Below, in pieces: positions 1 to 10,125 of a stretch of 64,000 nt of DNA (within the stretch, counting starts at the first letter, position 1; the number at the start of each line of letters is the position of its first letter). The notes under the pieces were generated by a model that saw only the letters and a program-made list of their open reading frames with translations, made no database searches and was not told the origin of the DNA. A program made the position numbers and the translations under genes. The stretch is from an uncultured Alphaproteobacteria bacterium (GTDB taxonomy: Bacteria > Pseudomonadota > Alphaproteobacteria > HIMB59 > GCA-002718135): NCBI GenBank assembly GCA_902614085.1, contig CACMJS010000001.1, positions 235,127 to 299,126 on the forward strand, written 5' to 3'.

Positions 1-1
1 C

Positions 2-358
2 TACAGTAAAATCAAATCAAAATTATTTGTTAAATCAAAATATGATACTAATAAAAAGAAAATTAGCGGGGCACATAGCATTTCATCAGTATCTGGTTAT
101 GGAGTTAAACCTCTTATTAAAACCATATCTTCAAAATTAAAGAAAAAAGCAATTTCTGGACCAGTCTTTTCACGTGAAAGACACATGGAAAGCCTAAATA
201 AATCCCTTTTATTGCTTAAAAGTCTAGATTTAAAAGAAATAGATATTGCTGCTGAAAATGTTAGAAGGTCAATTATGTATATTGATGGAATTAATCAAAA
301 ATTTGATATTGAGAAAATTTTGGATATAATATTTAGTGATTTTTGTATAGGTAAGTAA
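2..358 (+). CDS. mnmE: tRNA uridine-5-carboxymethylaminomethyl GTPase MnmE, C-terminal part
   Basis: The reading frame is open from the window edge and ends in FCIGK, the C-terminal motif of MnmE whose cysteine is essential for tRNA modification. About 118 codons are visible. They cover the end of the G domain and the C-terminal helical domain, with a basic SRERH segment where MnmE usually has an R..RH motif. MnmE works with MnmG to build the xm5U34 wobble modification in tRNAs. Its position directly before mnmG fits the common alphaproteobacterial order. The gene is cut by the window start, not broken. A parS-like palindrome lies inside the coding sequence. Confidence 0.9.
   Translation, partial: YSKIKSKLFVKSKYDTNKKKISGAHSISSVSGYGVKPLIKTISSKLKKKAISGPVFSRERHMESLNKSLLLLKSLDLKEIDIAAENVRRSIMYIDGINQKFDIEKILDIIFSDFCIGK
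166..181. promoter_or_regulatory. parS: parS-like centromere site 1 (inside mnmE)
   Basis: The 12-bp perfect palindrome TTTCACGTGAAA at 168-179 is the core of the bacterial parS consensus TGTTTCACGTGAAACA. The outer bases differ from the consensus. A second copy lies about 190 bp downstream, and parA and parB follow within 4 kb. ParB is expected to load here and spread. The site sits within the codons for the conserved SRER segment of MnmE. Confidence 0.8.
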
Positions 359-372
359 TTTCACGTGAAAAG
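357..372. promoter_or_regulatory. parS: parS-like centromere site 2 (mnmE-mnmG junction)
   Basis: A second perfect TTTCACGTGAAA palindrome lies at 359-370, immediately after the mnmE stop codon and just before the ATG of mnmG at 377. Two cores within 200 bp beside parAB make chance unlikely. The site contains a GTG that could be mistaken for the mnmG start. Confidence 0.82.
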
Positions 373-376
373 AGAC

Positions 377-2242
377 ATGGACAATAAATTTGATGTAATT
401 GTAATCGGTGGGGGCCATGCTGGCGTAGAAGCAGCATGCTCATCTGCCAGAACTGGATCAAAAACAGCTTTAATTACTCATAAAATTGATAAAATAGGAG
501 AAATGTCATGCAATCCTGCAATTGGAGGTCTTGGAAAAGGGCATCTTGTTAAGGAAATAGATGCTTTAGATGGAATTATGGCCAAAGCCACTGACAGATC
601 CTGTATACAATTTAGAATGCTAAACTCTAGTAGAGGTGCGGCTGTAAGAGGTCCAAGGGCTCAAACAGACCGAATTTTATATAAAAATGCTATAAATGAT
701 CTCGTATCCGGGCAAAAAAATCTTCAAATTATCGAAGGGTCAGTAGAAGATTTAATTGTTTCAAAAAATCAGGTATTAGGAGTTCTTTTGGGTGATAACA
801 AAAAGATATTTTCCAAATCAGTAGTTTTAACTACAGGTACTTTCTTACAAGGGTTAATAAGAATAGGTTCTGAGAAGCAAGAAGCAGGAAGAGTTGGCGA
901 CAAACCCTCAATAAAGCTTGCAAAAAGACTTAAAGAGCTAAAGTTTTCAATAGGCAGATTGAAAACAGGAACACCACCAAGATTACTTAAAAAAACCATA
1001 AATTTCAATAACTTAGACGAACAACACCCAGATAAAAAACCCATTCCATTTTCTTTTATCAACAGAGATATCCACATTCCTCAAATATCTTGTTTTATTA
1101 CCCATACTAATAAAAACACTCATGAAATAATTGCTCAGAATCTCAACCTTTCACCTATGTACTCAGGTGAGATACAATCAATGGGAGCTAGGTATTGCCC
1201 ATCTATTGAAGATAAAATTCATAAATTCAAAAATAAGTCATCACATCAGATATTTCTTGAGCCAGAAGGGTTAGATAGTGATTTAATATATCCAAACGGA
1301 ATATCCTCTTCACTTCCAACTGAAATTCAAGAGCAATTTGTTAAAACGATTAAGGGTTTAGAGAATGTTACAATTACACAACCTGCTTATGCAATTGAAT
1401 ACGATTTTGTTGACCCACAAGAACTAACACACACACTTGAAACAAAAAAAATTAAAAATTTATTTTTTGCAGGGCAGATAAATGGAACAACCGGATACGA
1501 AGAAGCAGCTGCACAAGGTATAATGGCTGGGATAAATGCATCACTTAAAACAAAATCTAATAAAGAATTTATAATACCCAGGTCATCTGGGTATATAGGC
1601 GTCTTGATAGATGATTTGGTTACAAAAGGAACTAAAGAGCCATATAGAATGTTTACTTCAAGGTCTGAATATAGACTTTTACTTAGGGCTGATAATGCAG
1701 ATTTGAGACTTACACCTTTTGGAATTGATGTAGGGTGTGTTGATATAGATAGACAAAGAGAATTTGAAAAAAAATCCACAAGAATAAAAGATGGTTTCAA
1801 GTTTGTTAAAAATCACAAATTTTCACCAGACGCACTCCTGAAAAAGGGGATAAAAATAAACAAAGATGGAAAAAAAAGAAATATCATAGACCTCCTGTCG
1901 TTTTCAAATATTACAACTTCTAAGCTTAGAAAAATAGTTCCTGAGTTAAAAGACTTAGAAGATGATGTAATTGAGCAAATAGAAATTGAAGCTAAATATG
2001 CCGGTTATCTTGATAGGCAAAGAATGGATATACAAGATTTTGAAAAAGAAGAAAATTTAAAAATTCCTAAATCAACTAACTATAAACTAGTTGGAAGTTT
2101 ATCTAATGAGATAGTTGAAAAACTATCAAAAATTAAACCACCTACACTTGGAGCGGCCTCAAGAATATCTGGTGTAACTCCGGCAGCCACTATAGCTCTT
2201 CTTAGATATATTAAAAAAAATAAAAACAAAAAAGCAGCATAA
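377..2242 (+). CDS. mnmG: tRNA uridine-5-carboxymethylaminomethyl modification enzyme MnmG (GidA)
   Basis: This is a full-length MnmG of about 621 residues. It is the FAD-dependent partner of MnmE that installs the aminomethyl-type group on U34 of certain tRNAs. Visible marks are the FAD-binding GGGHAG loop at residues 11-16, the MnmG signature around [13 protein letters not shown], the [12 protein letters not shown] segment, and the C-terminal KYAGYLDRQ region that contacts MnmE. I chose ATG at 377 because the protein then begins close to the FAD fold, as in E. coli MnmG, and a purine-rich AAAAGAG lies just upstream. An upstream in-frame GTG at 365 lies inside the parS palindrome and adds only four residues. 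rsmG follows after one base. Confidence 0.96.
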   Translation: MDNKFDVIVIGGGHAGVEAACSSARTGSKTALITHKIDKIGEMSCNPAIGGLGKGHLVKEIDALDGIMAKATDRSCIQFRMLNSSRGAAVRGPRAQTDRILYKNAINDLVSGQKNLQIIEGSVEDLIVSKNQVLGVLLGDNKKIFSKSVVLTTGTFLQGLIRIGSEKQEAGRVGDKPSIKLAKRLKELKFSIGRLKTGTPPRLLKKTINFNNLDEQHPDKKPIPFSFINRDIHIPQISCFITHTNKNTHEIIAQNLNLSPMYSGEIQSMGARYCPSIEDKIHKFKNKSSHQIFLEPEGLDSDLIYPNGISSSLPTEIQEQFVKTIKGLENVTITQPAYAIEYDFVDPQELTHTLETKKIKNLFFAGQINGTTGYEEAAAQGIMAGINASLKTKSNKEFIIPRSSGYIGVLIDDLVTKGTKEPYRMFTSRSEYRLLLRADNADLRLTPFGIDVGCVDIDRQREFEKKSTRIKDGFKFVKNHKFSPDALLKKGIKINKDGKKRNIIDLLSFSNITTSKLRKIVPELKDLEDDVIEQIEIEAKYAGYLDRQRMDIQDFEKEENLKIPKSTNYKLVGSLSNEIVEKLSKIKPPTLGAASRISGVTPAATIALLRYIKKNKNKKAA

Positions 2243-2243
2243 T

Positions 2244-2849
2244 TTGGATAAAGACACTGTAATAAAAAAATACAATCTTAGCAGAAAGCAAATTGATTTA
2301 ATCGATAGCTACATACTAAAGTTAACAAAAAACAATCAAATACACAATTTGGTAGGACCCTCTACAATTGATGTTGCTTGGGATAGACATATTAATGATT
2401 CATTACAATTGTCTGAATTTATATTGAAAAAAAACGCATCAATAATAGACCTTGGTACTGGTGCTGGATTACCAGGGGTTATGTTACATATTTTTGGACA
2501 TTCAAATATATTATTGATTGATTCAAAGAAAAAAAAAATTAACTTTATCAAAGAATTTGCACACGAGCAGAACTTAGAAATAAAAACTATTTGTACAAGA
2601 GTTGAAAAAATCAAAAATCAAAAATTTGACTTTATTATCTGCCGAGCTTTTGCTCCATTATCAAAATTATTAGATTATTCACGGCTTTTTACTAAAAAAA
2701 ATACATCACTACTTTTTCTAAAAGGAAGAAGTGTTAAGAAAGAAATACATGATGCAAAAAAATTCTTTAACTTTGAATACGATCTATATCCAAGTCAAAG
2801 TGAGGGCGATGGTCATGTGTTAAAAATAAACAAATATAAAAAACTGTGA
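2244..2849 (+). CDS. rsmG: 16S rRNA (guanine527-N7)-methyltransferase RsmG (GidB)
   Basis: This protein of about 201 residues transfers a methyl group from SAM to G527 of 16S rRNA. The SAM-binding motif DLGTGAGLPG lies at residues 69-78, and the RsmG-typical DRHINDSLQL segment is at 48-57. The start appears to be TTG, one base after the mnmG stop, with no clear ribosome-binding site, which suggests translational coupling to mnmG. The 3' end overlaps parA by 4 nt (GTGA). Order and length match the conserved mnmG-rsmG-parA-parB operon. The start codon is the least certain part of the call. Confidence 0.93.
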   Translation: MDKDTVIKKYNLSRKQIDLIDSYILKLTKNNQIHNLVGPSTIDVAWDRHINDSLQLSEFILKKNASIIDLGTGAGLPGVMLHIFGHSNILLIDSKKKKINFIKEFAHEQNLEIKTICTRVEKIKNQKFDFIICRAFAPLSKLLDYSRLFTKKNTSLLFLKGRSVKKEIHDAKKFFNFEYDLYPSQSEGDGHVLKINKYKKL

Positions 2850-3619
2850 AAAAAATTATTTCTATCTCTAATCAAAAGGGCGGTGTTGGCAAAACCACAA
2901 CCACAATTAACTTAGCCACTTCATTAGCGGCAGTTAAAAAAAATGTTCTAATTGTCGATGCTGATCCTCAAGGCAATGCTAGCACAGGGCTTGGGCTTGC
3001 CCACAATGACAGAAGGCCATCTATTTATGAAATGATTCATGAAAAGAGACTTCTTAAAGAAGGAATAAAAGAAACATTAATTCCTGGTCTAAAAATAATT
3101 GGAGCAAATACAGACTTAGCTGCAGCTGAGATAGAGTTGACAAATTTTGAAAACAGAGAGTTTGTATTTAAATCAATCTTTGCCGAAATTGATAATTTCG
3201 ATTTTATTTTTGTAGACTGTCCACCAGCACTTGGCTTACTAACCATCAATTCATTAGTAGCGTCAAACACAACACTAATTCCTCTTCAGTCAGAGTTTTT
3301 TGCTCTAGAGGGTCTTTCAGCCCTAATGCAAACTATCAAATTAATTAAAGAAAACTTCAACAGTGATCTTAAAATCGAAGGAATATTATTAACAATGCTG
3401 GACAAAAGAAACTCATTAAGCTCTTTAGTTGAGAAAGATGTAAGACAACATTTTGGTGATCAAGTTTACAAAACAACTATCCCAAGAAATGTTAAAATTT
3501 CTGAAGCCCCAAGCCACGGCAAACCAGCGCTACTATACGATACACAAGCCGCAGGCTCCATAGCTTATATTGAGCTTGCAAAAGAAGTAATTTTAAACCA
3601 AAATAAAAACCATGAATAA
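2846..3619 (+). CDS. parA: Chromosome-partitioning ATPase ParA (Soj)
   Basis: This 257-residue Walker-type ATPase moves ParB-bound origin regions apart. The deviant Walker A motif KGGVGKTT is at residues 11-18, with VDADPQGNAS following near residue 38 and a hydrophobic DFIFVDCPPALG Walker B region mid-protein. The start is GTG, overlapping the rsmG stop by 4 nt. The gene overlaps parB by 8 nt, so the two products are probably made from one transcript. The two parS-like palindromes upstream complete a normal chromosomal Par system. Confidence 0.96.
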   Translation: MKKIISISNQKGGVGKTTTTINLATSLAAVKKNVLIVDADPQGNASTGLGLAHNDRRPSIYEMIHEKRLLKEGIKETLIPGLKIIGANTDLAAAEIELTNFENREFVFKSIFAEIDNFDFIFVDCPPALGLLTINSLVASNTTLIPLQSEFFALEGLSALMQTIKLIKENFNSDLKIEGILLTMLDKRNSLSSLVEKDVRQHFGDQVYKTTIPRNVKISEAPSHGKPALLYDTQAAGSIAYIELAKEVILNQNKNHE

Positions 3620-4451
3620 AGAAAACAAACTAGGTATGGGCCTGGGAGCTCTTCTATCAACCACTAACAACAAAAATGAAGCTAATAATAACGTCCAAAA
3701 AATTAATATTTCTCAAATCATACCCAACCCATTACAGCCAAGAAAAAACTTCAAAAACGAAGAGCTTAAAGAGCTTTCATCCTCAATAAAAAATCAAGGA
3801 TTAATTCAACCTATAATCGTCAAACCAACTGATAACAATCAATTTCAAATTATTGCAGGAGAAAGAAGGTGGAGAGCGTGCCAACTAAATGGAATGCACG
3901 AGGTAGACTGTGTTATCAAAGATCTCGATGAAACAAGTGTTTTAGAGGCAGCTTTAATTGAAAATATTCAAAGAGAAGATTTAAATGTTATTGAGGAGGC
4001 TAATGCTTACAAAGGCTTGGTTAACATCAAAAATATTAACAACGAAAGTCTAGCAAAATTAATTGGAAAAAGCTCAAGTCATGTTTCAAATATTTTACGC
4101 CTCTTAGAGTTAGATAAAAAAATTCAAGAAATGGTAATAAACGGAGATTTATCTATGGGACACGCACGAGCGCTTATAGGGGTTCCAGATGCAATTAATA
4201 AAGCAAATGAAATTGTCGAAAAAAAACTCAGTGTAAGACAAACTGAAAAAATAACATCAGAGTTTAAAAACAACAAAAAAAAGAAAACATTAAAAGATCC
4301 AAACATAATAGATTTAGAGAAGGAGTTATCAGATAAAATAGGTTTGCGTACATCAATACAGTTTAATGATAACGGCTCATCTGGTTCACTAACTTTGTAC
4401 TATTCTGACCTGAATCAACTTGATGATTTAATGAAAAGACTTAAGAAATAG
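3612..4451 (+). CDS. parB: Chromosome-partitioning protein ParB (CTPase, parS-binding)
   Basis: This 279-residue ParB has the short N-terminal ParA-contact segment (KLGMGLGALL) and the nucleotide-binding ParB/Srx domain with GERRWRA at residues 83-89. The ENIQREDLN segment follows, then a helix-turn-helix around SLAKLIGKSSSHVSNILRLL, and a C-terminal dimerisation domain. It binds the parS sites upstream and slides using CTP, as known for the family. The gene starts within parA. It converges on holA, with the two 3' ends overlapping by 11 nt. Confidence 0.95.
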   Translation: MNKENKLGMGLGALLSTTNNKNEANNNVQKINISQIIPNPLQPRKNFKNEELKELSSSIKNQGLIQPIIVKPTDNNQFQIIAGERRWRACQLNGMHEVDCVIKDLDETSVLEAALIENIQREDLNVIEEANAYKGLVNIKNINNESLAKLIGKSSSHVSNILRLLELDKKIQEMVINGDLSMGHARALIGVPDAINKANEIVEKKLSVRQTEKITSEFKNNKKKKTLKDPNIIDLEKELSDKIGLRTSIQFNDNGSSGSLTLYYSDLNQLDDLMKRLKK

Positions 4452-5379
4452 TAATTTTTTTAATATTTAGAAGAAAGCGGAGACCAAAAACTAAAGATAA
4501 GTTGCTATCTTTTCGCAAAACATTTTCAGTTGAAGAGAGCAATCTAATTAACAATTTTTTCTTTTTTAAATTATATTTTCTAAAAATTTCTATCAGCTTA
4601 TGTTTTTCTTTAAATAAATATACGGGAATTTTTTTTCTATATTCATCCTCACTTTTTGACTCTATTATTAATTGACAGAAAAATTTGATGTAAAAATAAA
4701 ACTCATTTACATCTGTGCTGGTTACAATTTTGTTTCTATAAAGGTCAACTATATCTTTGTTCTTTTTAAATAGGTTAAAAAAAATTTTTTCTTTTCCAGT
4801 ATCGCTAATTGTTAATAACTTTTTGACATTGTTGGATGTTAAGTCTTTTTCATCAAGTTCTATAATTTGATTTAAACTATTTTCAAAAAAACCATATCTG
4901 CTATCCAATTTATCAATTAGTAGCCAATAGACGTCTTGTGAAATATTTAAACTTTTATCACTTAAAAATTTTTTTAAAATTTTTATCTTTGTTTCCCTTT
5001 CTAACTCATAACAATCTATTAAACCACTATCTCCATCCTTATTAATTAAGCTTTTAATTTTTTTTATTTTTTGTGAATTTTCTTCAACAAAAATGAAAAC
5101 GCCATGCGAGTTTTTAATATTTTCTAGGCTTTTTTCATCAATTCCTTTGCATATATTTATTAAAAATATTTTTTGATCATCAAATAGACCAACCTCTTCA
5201 ACAAAGTCTTTAATAGTATCAATATTTATAATCTTGGCATTTGTGTTTTTCTGGTATTTTTCAATAATTGTAGATTTTATTTTATACATCAGTGTTTTTT
5301 CATTACCACTTATGAAGTATATCTTTTTATCTATTCTAAAATTTTCACTTAATAAAATACTAACAGGGTCAATTTTCAT
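4441..5379 (-). CDS. holA: DNA polymerase III, delta subunit
   Basis: This protein of about 312 residues is assigned to the clamp-loader delta subunit. The basis is length, weak sequence resemblance (an N-terminal segment with YFISGNEKTLMYKI and later helical domains) and conserved position between lptE and parB, as in many alphaproteobacteria. Delta opens the beta clamp during loading. HolA is poorly conserved and no catalytic motif is expected. I chose ATG at 5379, which overlaps the lptE stop as TAATG, over an in-frame TTG at 5385. The 3' end overlaps the end of parB. Confidence 0.78.
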   Translation of the reverse strand: MKIDPVSILLSENFRIDKKIYFISGNEKTLMYKIKSTIIEKYQKNTNAKIINIDTIKDFVEEVGLFDDQKIFLINICKGIDEKSLENIKNSHGVFIFVEENSQKIKKIKSLINKDGDSGLIDCYELERETKIKILKKFLSDKSLNISQDVYWLLIDKLDSRYGFFENSLNQIIELDEKDLTSNNVKKLLTISDTGKEKIFFNLFKKNKDIVDLYRNKIVTSTDVNEFYFYIKFFCQLIIESKSEDEYRKKIPVYLFKEKHKLIEIFRKYNLKKKKLLIRLLSSTENVLRKDSNLSLVFGLRFLLNIKKITIS

Positions 5380-5864
5380 TAACAATTATCTAAATTTATG
5401 TCAGATAAAATAGAAATTAATTGGTTTAAGTTATCACTTATTGCCAATTCATACTTTTTTTCTAAAGAAGTATCCGCTCCATGGTTGTAGCCTGAGGATT
5501 TTGGTATAATTGAAAAATAAGAAATTATTTCTTTTTCAAAAGTTATACAATTATTTTTAATTGATGTTAAAGTATAATAAAACCTTAACTCATATCGAAG
5601 GTTTGATGTTGCTTGGTTTGTTTCCACAGACCTTTTGGTCTTTTTCTCATTAACATTAATTTGTAGATTATATGTATATTCATCACTTTCACCAAAGTAC
5701 ATTGGTAGATACGAATTCATAAAACTCAAATCTGTGCCAGATGTAAAAACTTTTGTTTTTTGATAAAGTGGGTTTATGGGATTTTTTTCATCATTATAAA
5801 TAAATTCAACACCGCTACAAGAGACAATAAAACAAAATAAAAAAATAAAAAATAGCTTCTTCAC
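5379..5864 (-). CDS. lptE: LPS-assembly lipoprotein LptE-like protein
   Basis: A small lipoprotein of 161 residues. A hydrophobic N-terminus ends in a lipobox-like IVSC near residue 16, so it is predicted to be lipidated and anchored in the outer membrane. Between leuS and holA this is the usual place for lptE, which forms the LPS export plug with LptD. Sequence conservation in the family is low, so the assignment rests mainly on context, size and the lipoprotein signal. The start is GTG and overlaps the leuS stop by one base. Confidence 0.75.
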   Translation of the reverse strand: MKKLFFIFLFCFIVSCSGVEFIYNDEKNPINPLYQKTKVFTSGTDLSFMNSYLPMYFGESDEYTYNLQINVNEKKTKRSVETNQATSNLRYELRFYYTLTSIKNNCITFEKEIISYFSIIPKSSGYNHGADTSLEKKYELAISDNLNQLISILSDINLDNC

Positions 5865-8374
5865 TAGATTACTAGGTTTACAATTTTTCCAGGAACATAA
5901 ATTTCTCTAATAACATTTTTCCCCAATAAGTTTTTTTTAATTTTATTGTTACTTTTTACTATATTTAAAATCTCTTCTTTTGAAATTTTATCTTCTATCT
6001 GAATAATTTCTTTGGTCTTACCATTTATTTGAATTGCTATATTTATGTTAGTTTTTTTCTTTACCTCCTCTTTTGGCCAAGCCTCACTAATACATAAAGT
6101 TTTATTCCCAAGGCTTGACCAAATCTCTTCGCTTATATGTGGAACAAAAGGCTGCAAAATTATTGAAAGTTTTCCCAGTGACCACTTAAAATTTTTTTCA
6201 GATAATTTTTTTTTCAAAACAGCGTTATTAAGAATATTTACAAATTCATATATTTTTGCAACGGATTTATTAAATTGAAAATTTTCTATATTTTCTGATA
6301 CTTCATTAATTATACCTTTTAAAGAATCTATCACATCACCATCTTCAGAATTATTTGGTTTATAATTATTAAGCTTGTCTGCAGTTTCATATAATTTATT
6401 TATAAACTTGAATGAAGAGGCTATCCCAGTTTCTGTCCACTGCAAATCTCTTTCTGGTGGACTATCTGATAACATAAACCACCTAGCTGTATCAGCGCCA
6501 TATGAATCAATAATATCATTTGGGTCAACAACATTCTTTTTTGATTTACTCATTTTTTCAATTTTTCCACTTAAAACCTCAAAACCATCTTTGTCTTTTA
6601 AAACACCATTATATTTTTCTACATCTTTTGGCTCTATCCATTCATTATTTATATTTTTATAAGTAATATGAGTAACCATTCCTTGTGTAAACAAACCCTT
6701 AAACGGCTCGTCTAAACTAAAGTAGCCAAGGTCCCTTAAAGCTTTGGTAAAGAATCTTGAATATAAAAGATGTAAAATAGCATGTTCTATACCGCCTATG
6801 TATTGGTCAACAGGTAACCAATACTCTATATCTTTTTTATCAAATGGTTTATTCAGTCTAGCATTGCAATATCGAAAATAATACCAAGAGGATTCAAAAA
6901 AAGTATCAAAAGTATCAGTCTCTCTGTAAGCTTTCATCCCAGTTTTTGGGCAGACAGTATCCTTCCAACCAGAAATATTGCTTAAAGCACTAGATGACTC
7001 ACTAAAATTCTCAATGTCAGGAAGTTTAACCGGAAGATCTTCATCTTCAACTGCAAGTATTTCCCCATCCTCTCTATAAATAATAGGTATTGGGCAGCCC
7101 CAAAATCTCTGTCTGGAAATTCCCCAATCTCTTAATTTAAAATTTATTTTCTTTTTTCCTATTCCCCTTTTTTCTATTTCATTAATTATTTTTTCTTTTG
7201 CCTCATCGATGTTTAATCCATTTAAAAATTCTGAATTGATTATTATTCCATCCTCAGTGTAGGCCTTACTGTTGATTTTAAATTTATCTACCTCAATATC
7301 AATTGGTTTAACAACTGGAATGACATCAATATTGTATTCAGTTGCAAAATCCAAATCTCTTTGATCATGTGCAGGACAACCAAAAATTGCACCAAGACCA
7401 TATTCTTTTAAAACAAAGTTAGCGACAAAGATCGGAATTTTTTTGCCTTCGATAAATGGGTGTTCAGCAAATAAATTAGTATTAAACCCTCTTTTAATTT
7501 TATCAGGGTTTATGTTTTTACAGTCTTTAATAAATTTCAGTAAATCCGAGTTTTTCTTTGATATTTCAGCAACCAAACTATGCTCACTAGAAAGAGCTAA
7601 AAATGTAGCACCAAAAATTGTATCCGGTCTTGTTGTAAAAACTTTTATTTTTTTATTTTTTTCTGAAACATTAAAATCAATCTCAACTCCTACGGACTTA
7701 CCAATCCAATTAGATTGCATTATTTTTACTTTATTAGGCCAATTTTCTAATTTATCTAAATCATTTAAAAGCTCATTAGAATACTTGCTAATTTTTAAAA
7801 ACCACTGAGATAACTTCTTTTTTTCTACAAGCGCTCCCGATCTCCATCCTTTTCCATCAATCACTTGTTCATTTGCCAAAACTGTTTTGTCTACAGGGTC
7901 CCAATTGACCTCAGCCTCTTTTTTATAAGCAAGACCAGATTTAAACATATCAATAAAAAACTTTTGTTCATGCTTGTAATAATCAGGATGGCATGTTGCA
8001 ATTTCTCTATCCCAATCCAGAGACAACCCCATTTTTAGAAGTTGTTTTTTCATTGTTTTAATATTTTGGTACGTCCAACTTTCAGGATGTTTTTTTTCAG
8101 TTAAAGCGGCATTTTCAGCAGGAAGGCCAAAAGCATCCCAACCCATTGGATGAAGGACATTATAGCCTTTCATTTTTTTATATCTTGCAACTACATCACC
8201 CAATGTGTAGTTTCTTACATGTCCCATATGTATCTTTCCAGAGGGATATGGAAACATTTCTAAAACATAATACTTTTCACCATTTTCATTTTTAGAAGTC
8301 TGAAAAATTTTTTTGTCTGACCATATATTCTGCCATTTTTTTTCAACTAATTTGTGATTGTATCGCGATGACAC
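5864..8374 (-). CDS. leuS: Leucyl-tRNA synthetase
   Basis: This 836-residue class I aminoacyl-tRNA synthetase charges tRNA-Leu. The HIGH-type motif appears as HMGH at residues 49-52, following the FPYPSG stretch typical of LeuS. A CP1 editing domain lies mid-protein ([12 protein letters not shown] segment). The KMSKS motif is intact near residue 610 and the C-terminal anticodon-binding domain is complete. Length is normal for bacterial LeuS. The gene is the central member of the run DUF3576-leuS-lptE-holA, all on the minus strand with almost no spacing. Confidence 0.98.
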   Translation of the reverse strand: MSSRYNHKLVEKKWQNIWSDKKIFQTSKNENGEKYYVLEMFPYPSGKIHMGHVRNYTLGDVVARYKKMKGYNVLHPMGWDAFGLPAENAALTEKKHPESWTYQNIKTMKKQLLKMGLSLDWDREIATCHPDYYKHEQKFFIDMFKSGLAYKKEAEVNWDPVDKTVLANEQVIDGKGWRSGALVEKKKLSQWFLKISKYSNELLNDLDKLENWPNKVKIMQSNWIGKSVGVEIDFNVSEKNKKIKVFTTRPDTIFGATFLALSSEHSLVAEISKKNSDLLKFIKDCKNINPDKIKRGFNTNLFAEHPFIEGKKIPIFVANFVLKEYGLGAIFGCPAHDQRDLDFATEYNIDVIPVVKPIDIEVDKFKINSKAYTEDGIIINSEFLNGLNIDEAKEKIINEIEKRGIGKKKINFKLRDWGISRQRFWGCPIPIIYREDGEILAVEDEDLPVKLPDIENFSESSSALSNISGWKDTVCPKTGMKAYRETDTFDTFFESSWYYFRYCNARLNKPFDKKDIEYWLPVDQYIGGIEHAILHLLYSRFFTKALRDLGYFSLDEPFKGLFTQGMVTHITYKNINNEWIEPKDVEKYNGVLKDKDGFEVLSGKIEKMSKSKKNVVDPNDIIDSYGADTARWFMLSDSPPERDLQWTETGIASSFKFINKLYETADKLNNYKPNNSEDGDVIDSLKGIINEVSENIENFQFNKSVAKIYEFVNILNNAVLKKKLSEKNFKWSLGKLSIILQPFVPHISEEIWSSLGNKTLCISEAWPKEEVKKKTNINIAIQINGKTKEIIQIEDKISKEEILNIVKSNNKIKKNLLGKNVIREIYVPGKIVNLVI

Positions 8375-8377
8375 TTC

Positions 8378-8983
8378 TTAACTTGATTGGAGTTTTAATT
8401 TTTTTGCTTTATTTAATATAGCGTTTTCAATTTTTATATTATCCTCTTGATCAACCTTTTTATTTATCCAAGAAGGATCTTTATATTCTTGGCAAAAAGA
8501 TGTTACCTTTAGATTTTCAGTGTTGAGCCGCATTCCAGAAATAAAAATATTTAACTTACACCTCTCATTAGGGTTAGTAGATGTTGAATACCAGTCTGTA
8601 ATTATTGTTCCACCAACTTGATCTGCAGAGCTTAAAGGCATAAAATCAATTGTTTCTAAGGTCGCTTTCCAAAGAAAAGGGTTTACTGTCATAGCAATTG
8701 TCGTTGTAGAATTATTGTTTCCTGAATCATTGTTTATAATACCACTAAATGAAATTCCGCCCTTCCCCAACAAACCACCTCCTGTTTGAAGTCTGGTCTC
8801 AGCATCTCTCATGGCTAAATCCATATCTATTGCTGAATTAAATTTTGTCCCCGATCTTTCAATAATTTCATTTTTAGTCTGGGCTTTTGACCACAACTCA
8901 TCCATCTCTTCTTCAGTTTTATTACTATTGCAAGAAATAAGAAAAGAAAGAAATACTAATAAAATTACTTTGTTCAAAATCAT
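8378..8983 (-). CDS. DUF3576-type lipoprotein
   Basis: A predicted lipoprotein of about 201 residues with no known biochemical role. From the ATG at 8983 the protein begins with a hydrophobic signal ending in a lipobox-like LISC, so an upstream in-frame ATG at 9037, which would put hydrophilic residues before the signal, is less likely. The body contains a glycine-rich segment and a WKATLETIDFMPL stretch typical of the DUF3576 family found upstream of leuS in alphaproteobacteria. It ends 3 nt before leuS begins and is presumably co-transcribed with leuS-lptE-holA. A role in the envelope is inferred only from the lipoprotein signal and the neighbouring lptE. Confidence 0.78.
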   Translation of the reverse strand: MILNKVILLVFLSFLISCNSNKTEEEMDELWSKAQTKNEIIERSGTKFNSAIDMDLAMRDAETRLQTGGGLLGKGGISFSGIINNDSGNNNSTTTIAMTVNPFLWKATLETIDFMPLSSADQVGGTIITDWYSTSTNPNERCKLNIFISGMRLNTENLKVTSFCQEYKDPSWINKKVDQEDNIKIENAILNKAKKLKLQSS

Positions 8984-9023
8984 TGAATTATAATTATTGT
9001 ATTGGGGCCTAAATGTAAAACAT

Positions 9024-9055
9024 AAAAAAAACGGCACTCGTTAAAGTGCCGTTTT
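9024..9055 (-). terminator. Rho-independent terminator of the porin gene
   Basis: A perfect 11-bp stem (left arm 9028-9038, right arm 9045-9055) with a 6-nt loop has the core CGGCACT/AGTGCCG. On the minus strand it is followed by a run of eight T residues. It lies about 20 nt after the porin stop codon and separates the porin from the DUF3576-leuS operon. Confidence 0.92.
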
Positions 9056-9075
9056 CAAAGATATAAAATCTTTAA

Positions 9076-10125
9076 TTAAAATGCCATGTTAGCACCGATG
9101 TACCATGCAGATCCATCGTCTGTAGCAGCACCTTCATTGCTTGCTTCCATTGAAGTGTAACCTAGAATTGCAGTCACACCAGAAGCTACAGCATATGAAA
9201 CACTAGCTGAAGTAGTATCGATAGAGTCATCAGACCCACCACTTGAACCAACAGTGTTATCTTTTGCATCAGCTGAAGTAATACCAACATTAAATGTTAG
9301 ATCACCGCTTACATATTTAACACCAGCTTTAACTACGTCACCTTCAACTTCACCTACACCAGCTGCAGCTGAGTTAACGCCACCTTTGTTACCATCACCA
9401 TAACCAACAGCAACAGTTAGATCTCCAGTTACAGCACTTAAGCCAACATGGAACATAGAATCATCGTTAGTTATAGCAGTTGCAGTTTTTGAACCTTCAG
9501 AAGCTGAATAACCAGTACCGATAGTTACTGATGAGTCACCTAGGTCAGTTACATAAGTAGCACCAATCGCGTAGTGACTGTCTACTCTATATGTAGCAGT
9601 TGCAGCAGCACCACTATCTGTAGAAGCTGAGAATGACATTTTTAGTCCATCAGCCATGAAGTCAGAAGCAGTGTGATACTCAACACCTAATACTGTTGAT
9701 GTAGCACCAAAATCTAAACCAGTTTGCGCTTGGTTAACAGATGTAGTTGCTACACCTTCAGCACCAGCTGAACCTGGGATAGATACTGCATGTGATCCTG
9801 CAGCGTTACCAGCATTAAGAACATCAAGCTTTGAGCCATCAGTGAATGCTAAAGTAAATCCAGCATCAACATCACCAGCAGCAGCATTTTCATCCATAAG
9901 CTTAAAGCTTGATGAAATAGTCATTCCACCGTCAGTAGTTTCAGATAATGATACAGTAAAGTTGTTATCATTAATTTGGGCATTAGTGTCTGTTCCACCT
10001 GTTGGTGAATCAAACTCAACACCAGTTTGGTGGTTACCACTCATAGTCGCTGTTACGGCTTCAGCAACTGAAGCAGCACCAAGCGTAGAAACTAGAGCAG
10101 TTCCCATTAATAGTTCTTTTTTCAT
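9076..10125 (-). CDS. Major outer-membrane porin
   Basis: This 349-residue protein starts with a classic signal peptide (cleavage after AEA near residue 23). The rest is rich in Gly, Ser, Thr, Ala and Asp with alternating polar/non-polar strands and no cysteine, and it ends in an aromatic residue (AF), as outer-membrane beta-barrels do. It resembles the trimeric general porins of marine alphaproteobacteria. The base composition looks less AT-rich than its neighbours, as expected for an abundant protein. A strong Shine-Dalgarno (AAAGGAG) lies just before the ATG, and the gene has its own terminator. Substrate specificity cannot be read from the sequence. Confidence 0.88.
   Translation of the reverse strand: MKKELLMGTALVSTLGAASVAEAVTATMSGNHQTGVEFDSPTGGTDTNAQINDNNFTVSLSETTDGGMTISSSFKLMDENAAAGDVDAGFTLAFTDGSKLDVLNAGNAAGSHAVSIPGSAGAEGVATTSVNQAQTGLDFGATSTVLGVEYHTASDFMADGLKMSFSASTDSGAAATATYRVDSHYAIGATYVTDLGDSSVTIGTGYSASEGSKTATAITNDDSMFHVGLSAVTGDLTVAVGYGDGNKGGVNSAAAGVGEVEGDVVKAGVKYVSGDLTFNVGITSADAKDNTVGSSGGSDDSIDTTSASVSYAVASGVTAILGYTSMEASNEGAATDDGSAWYIGANMAF

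Noticed and set aside
365..376. GTG start for mnmG
   Set aside because: It lies inside the parS palindrome and adds only four unconserved residues; the ATG at 377 has a purine-rich site in front.
8984..9037. Longer N-terminus for the DUF3576 lipoprotein
   Set aside because: It would put 18 extra residues before the lipoprotein signal, which then would not work as an N-terminal signal.
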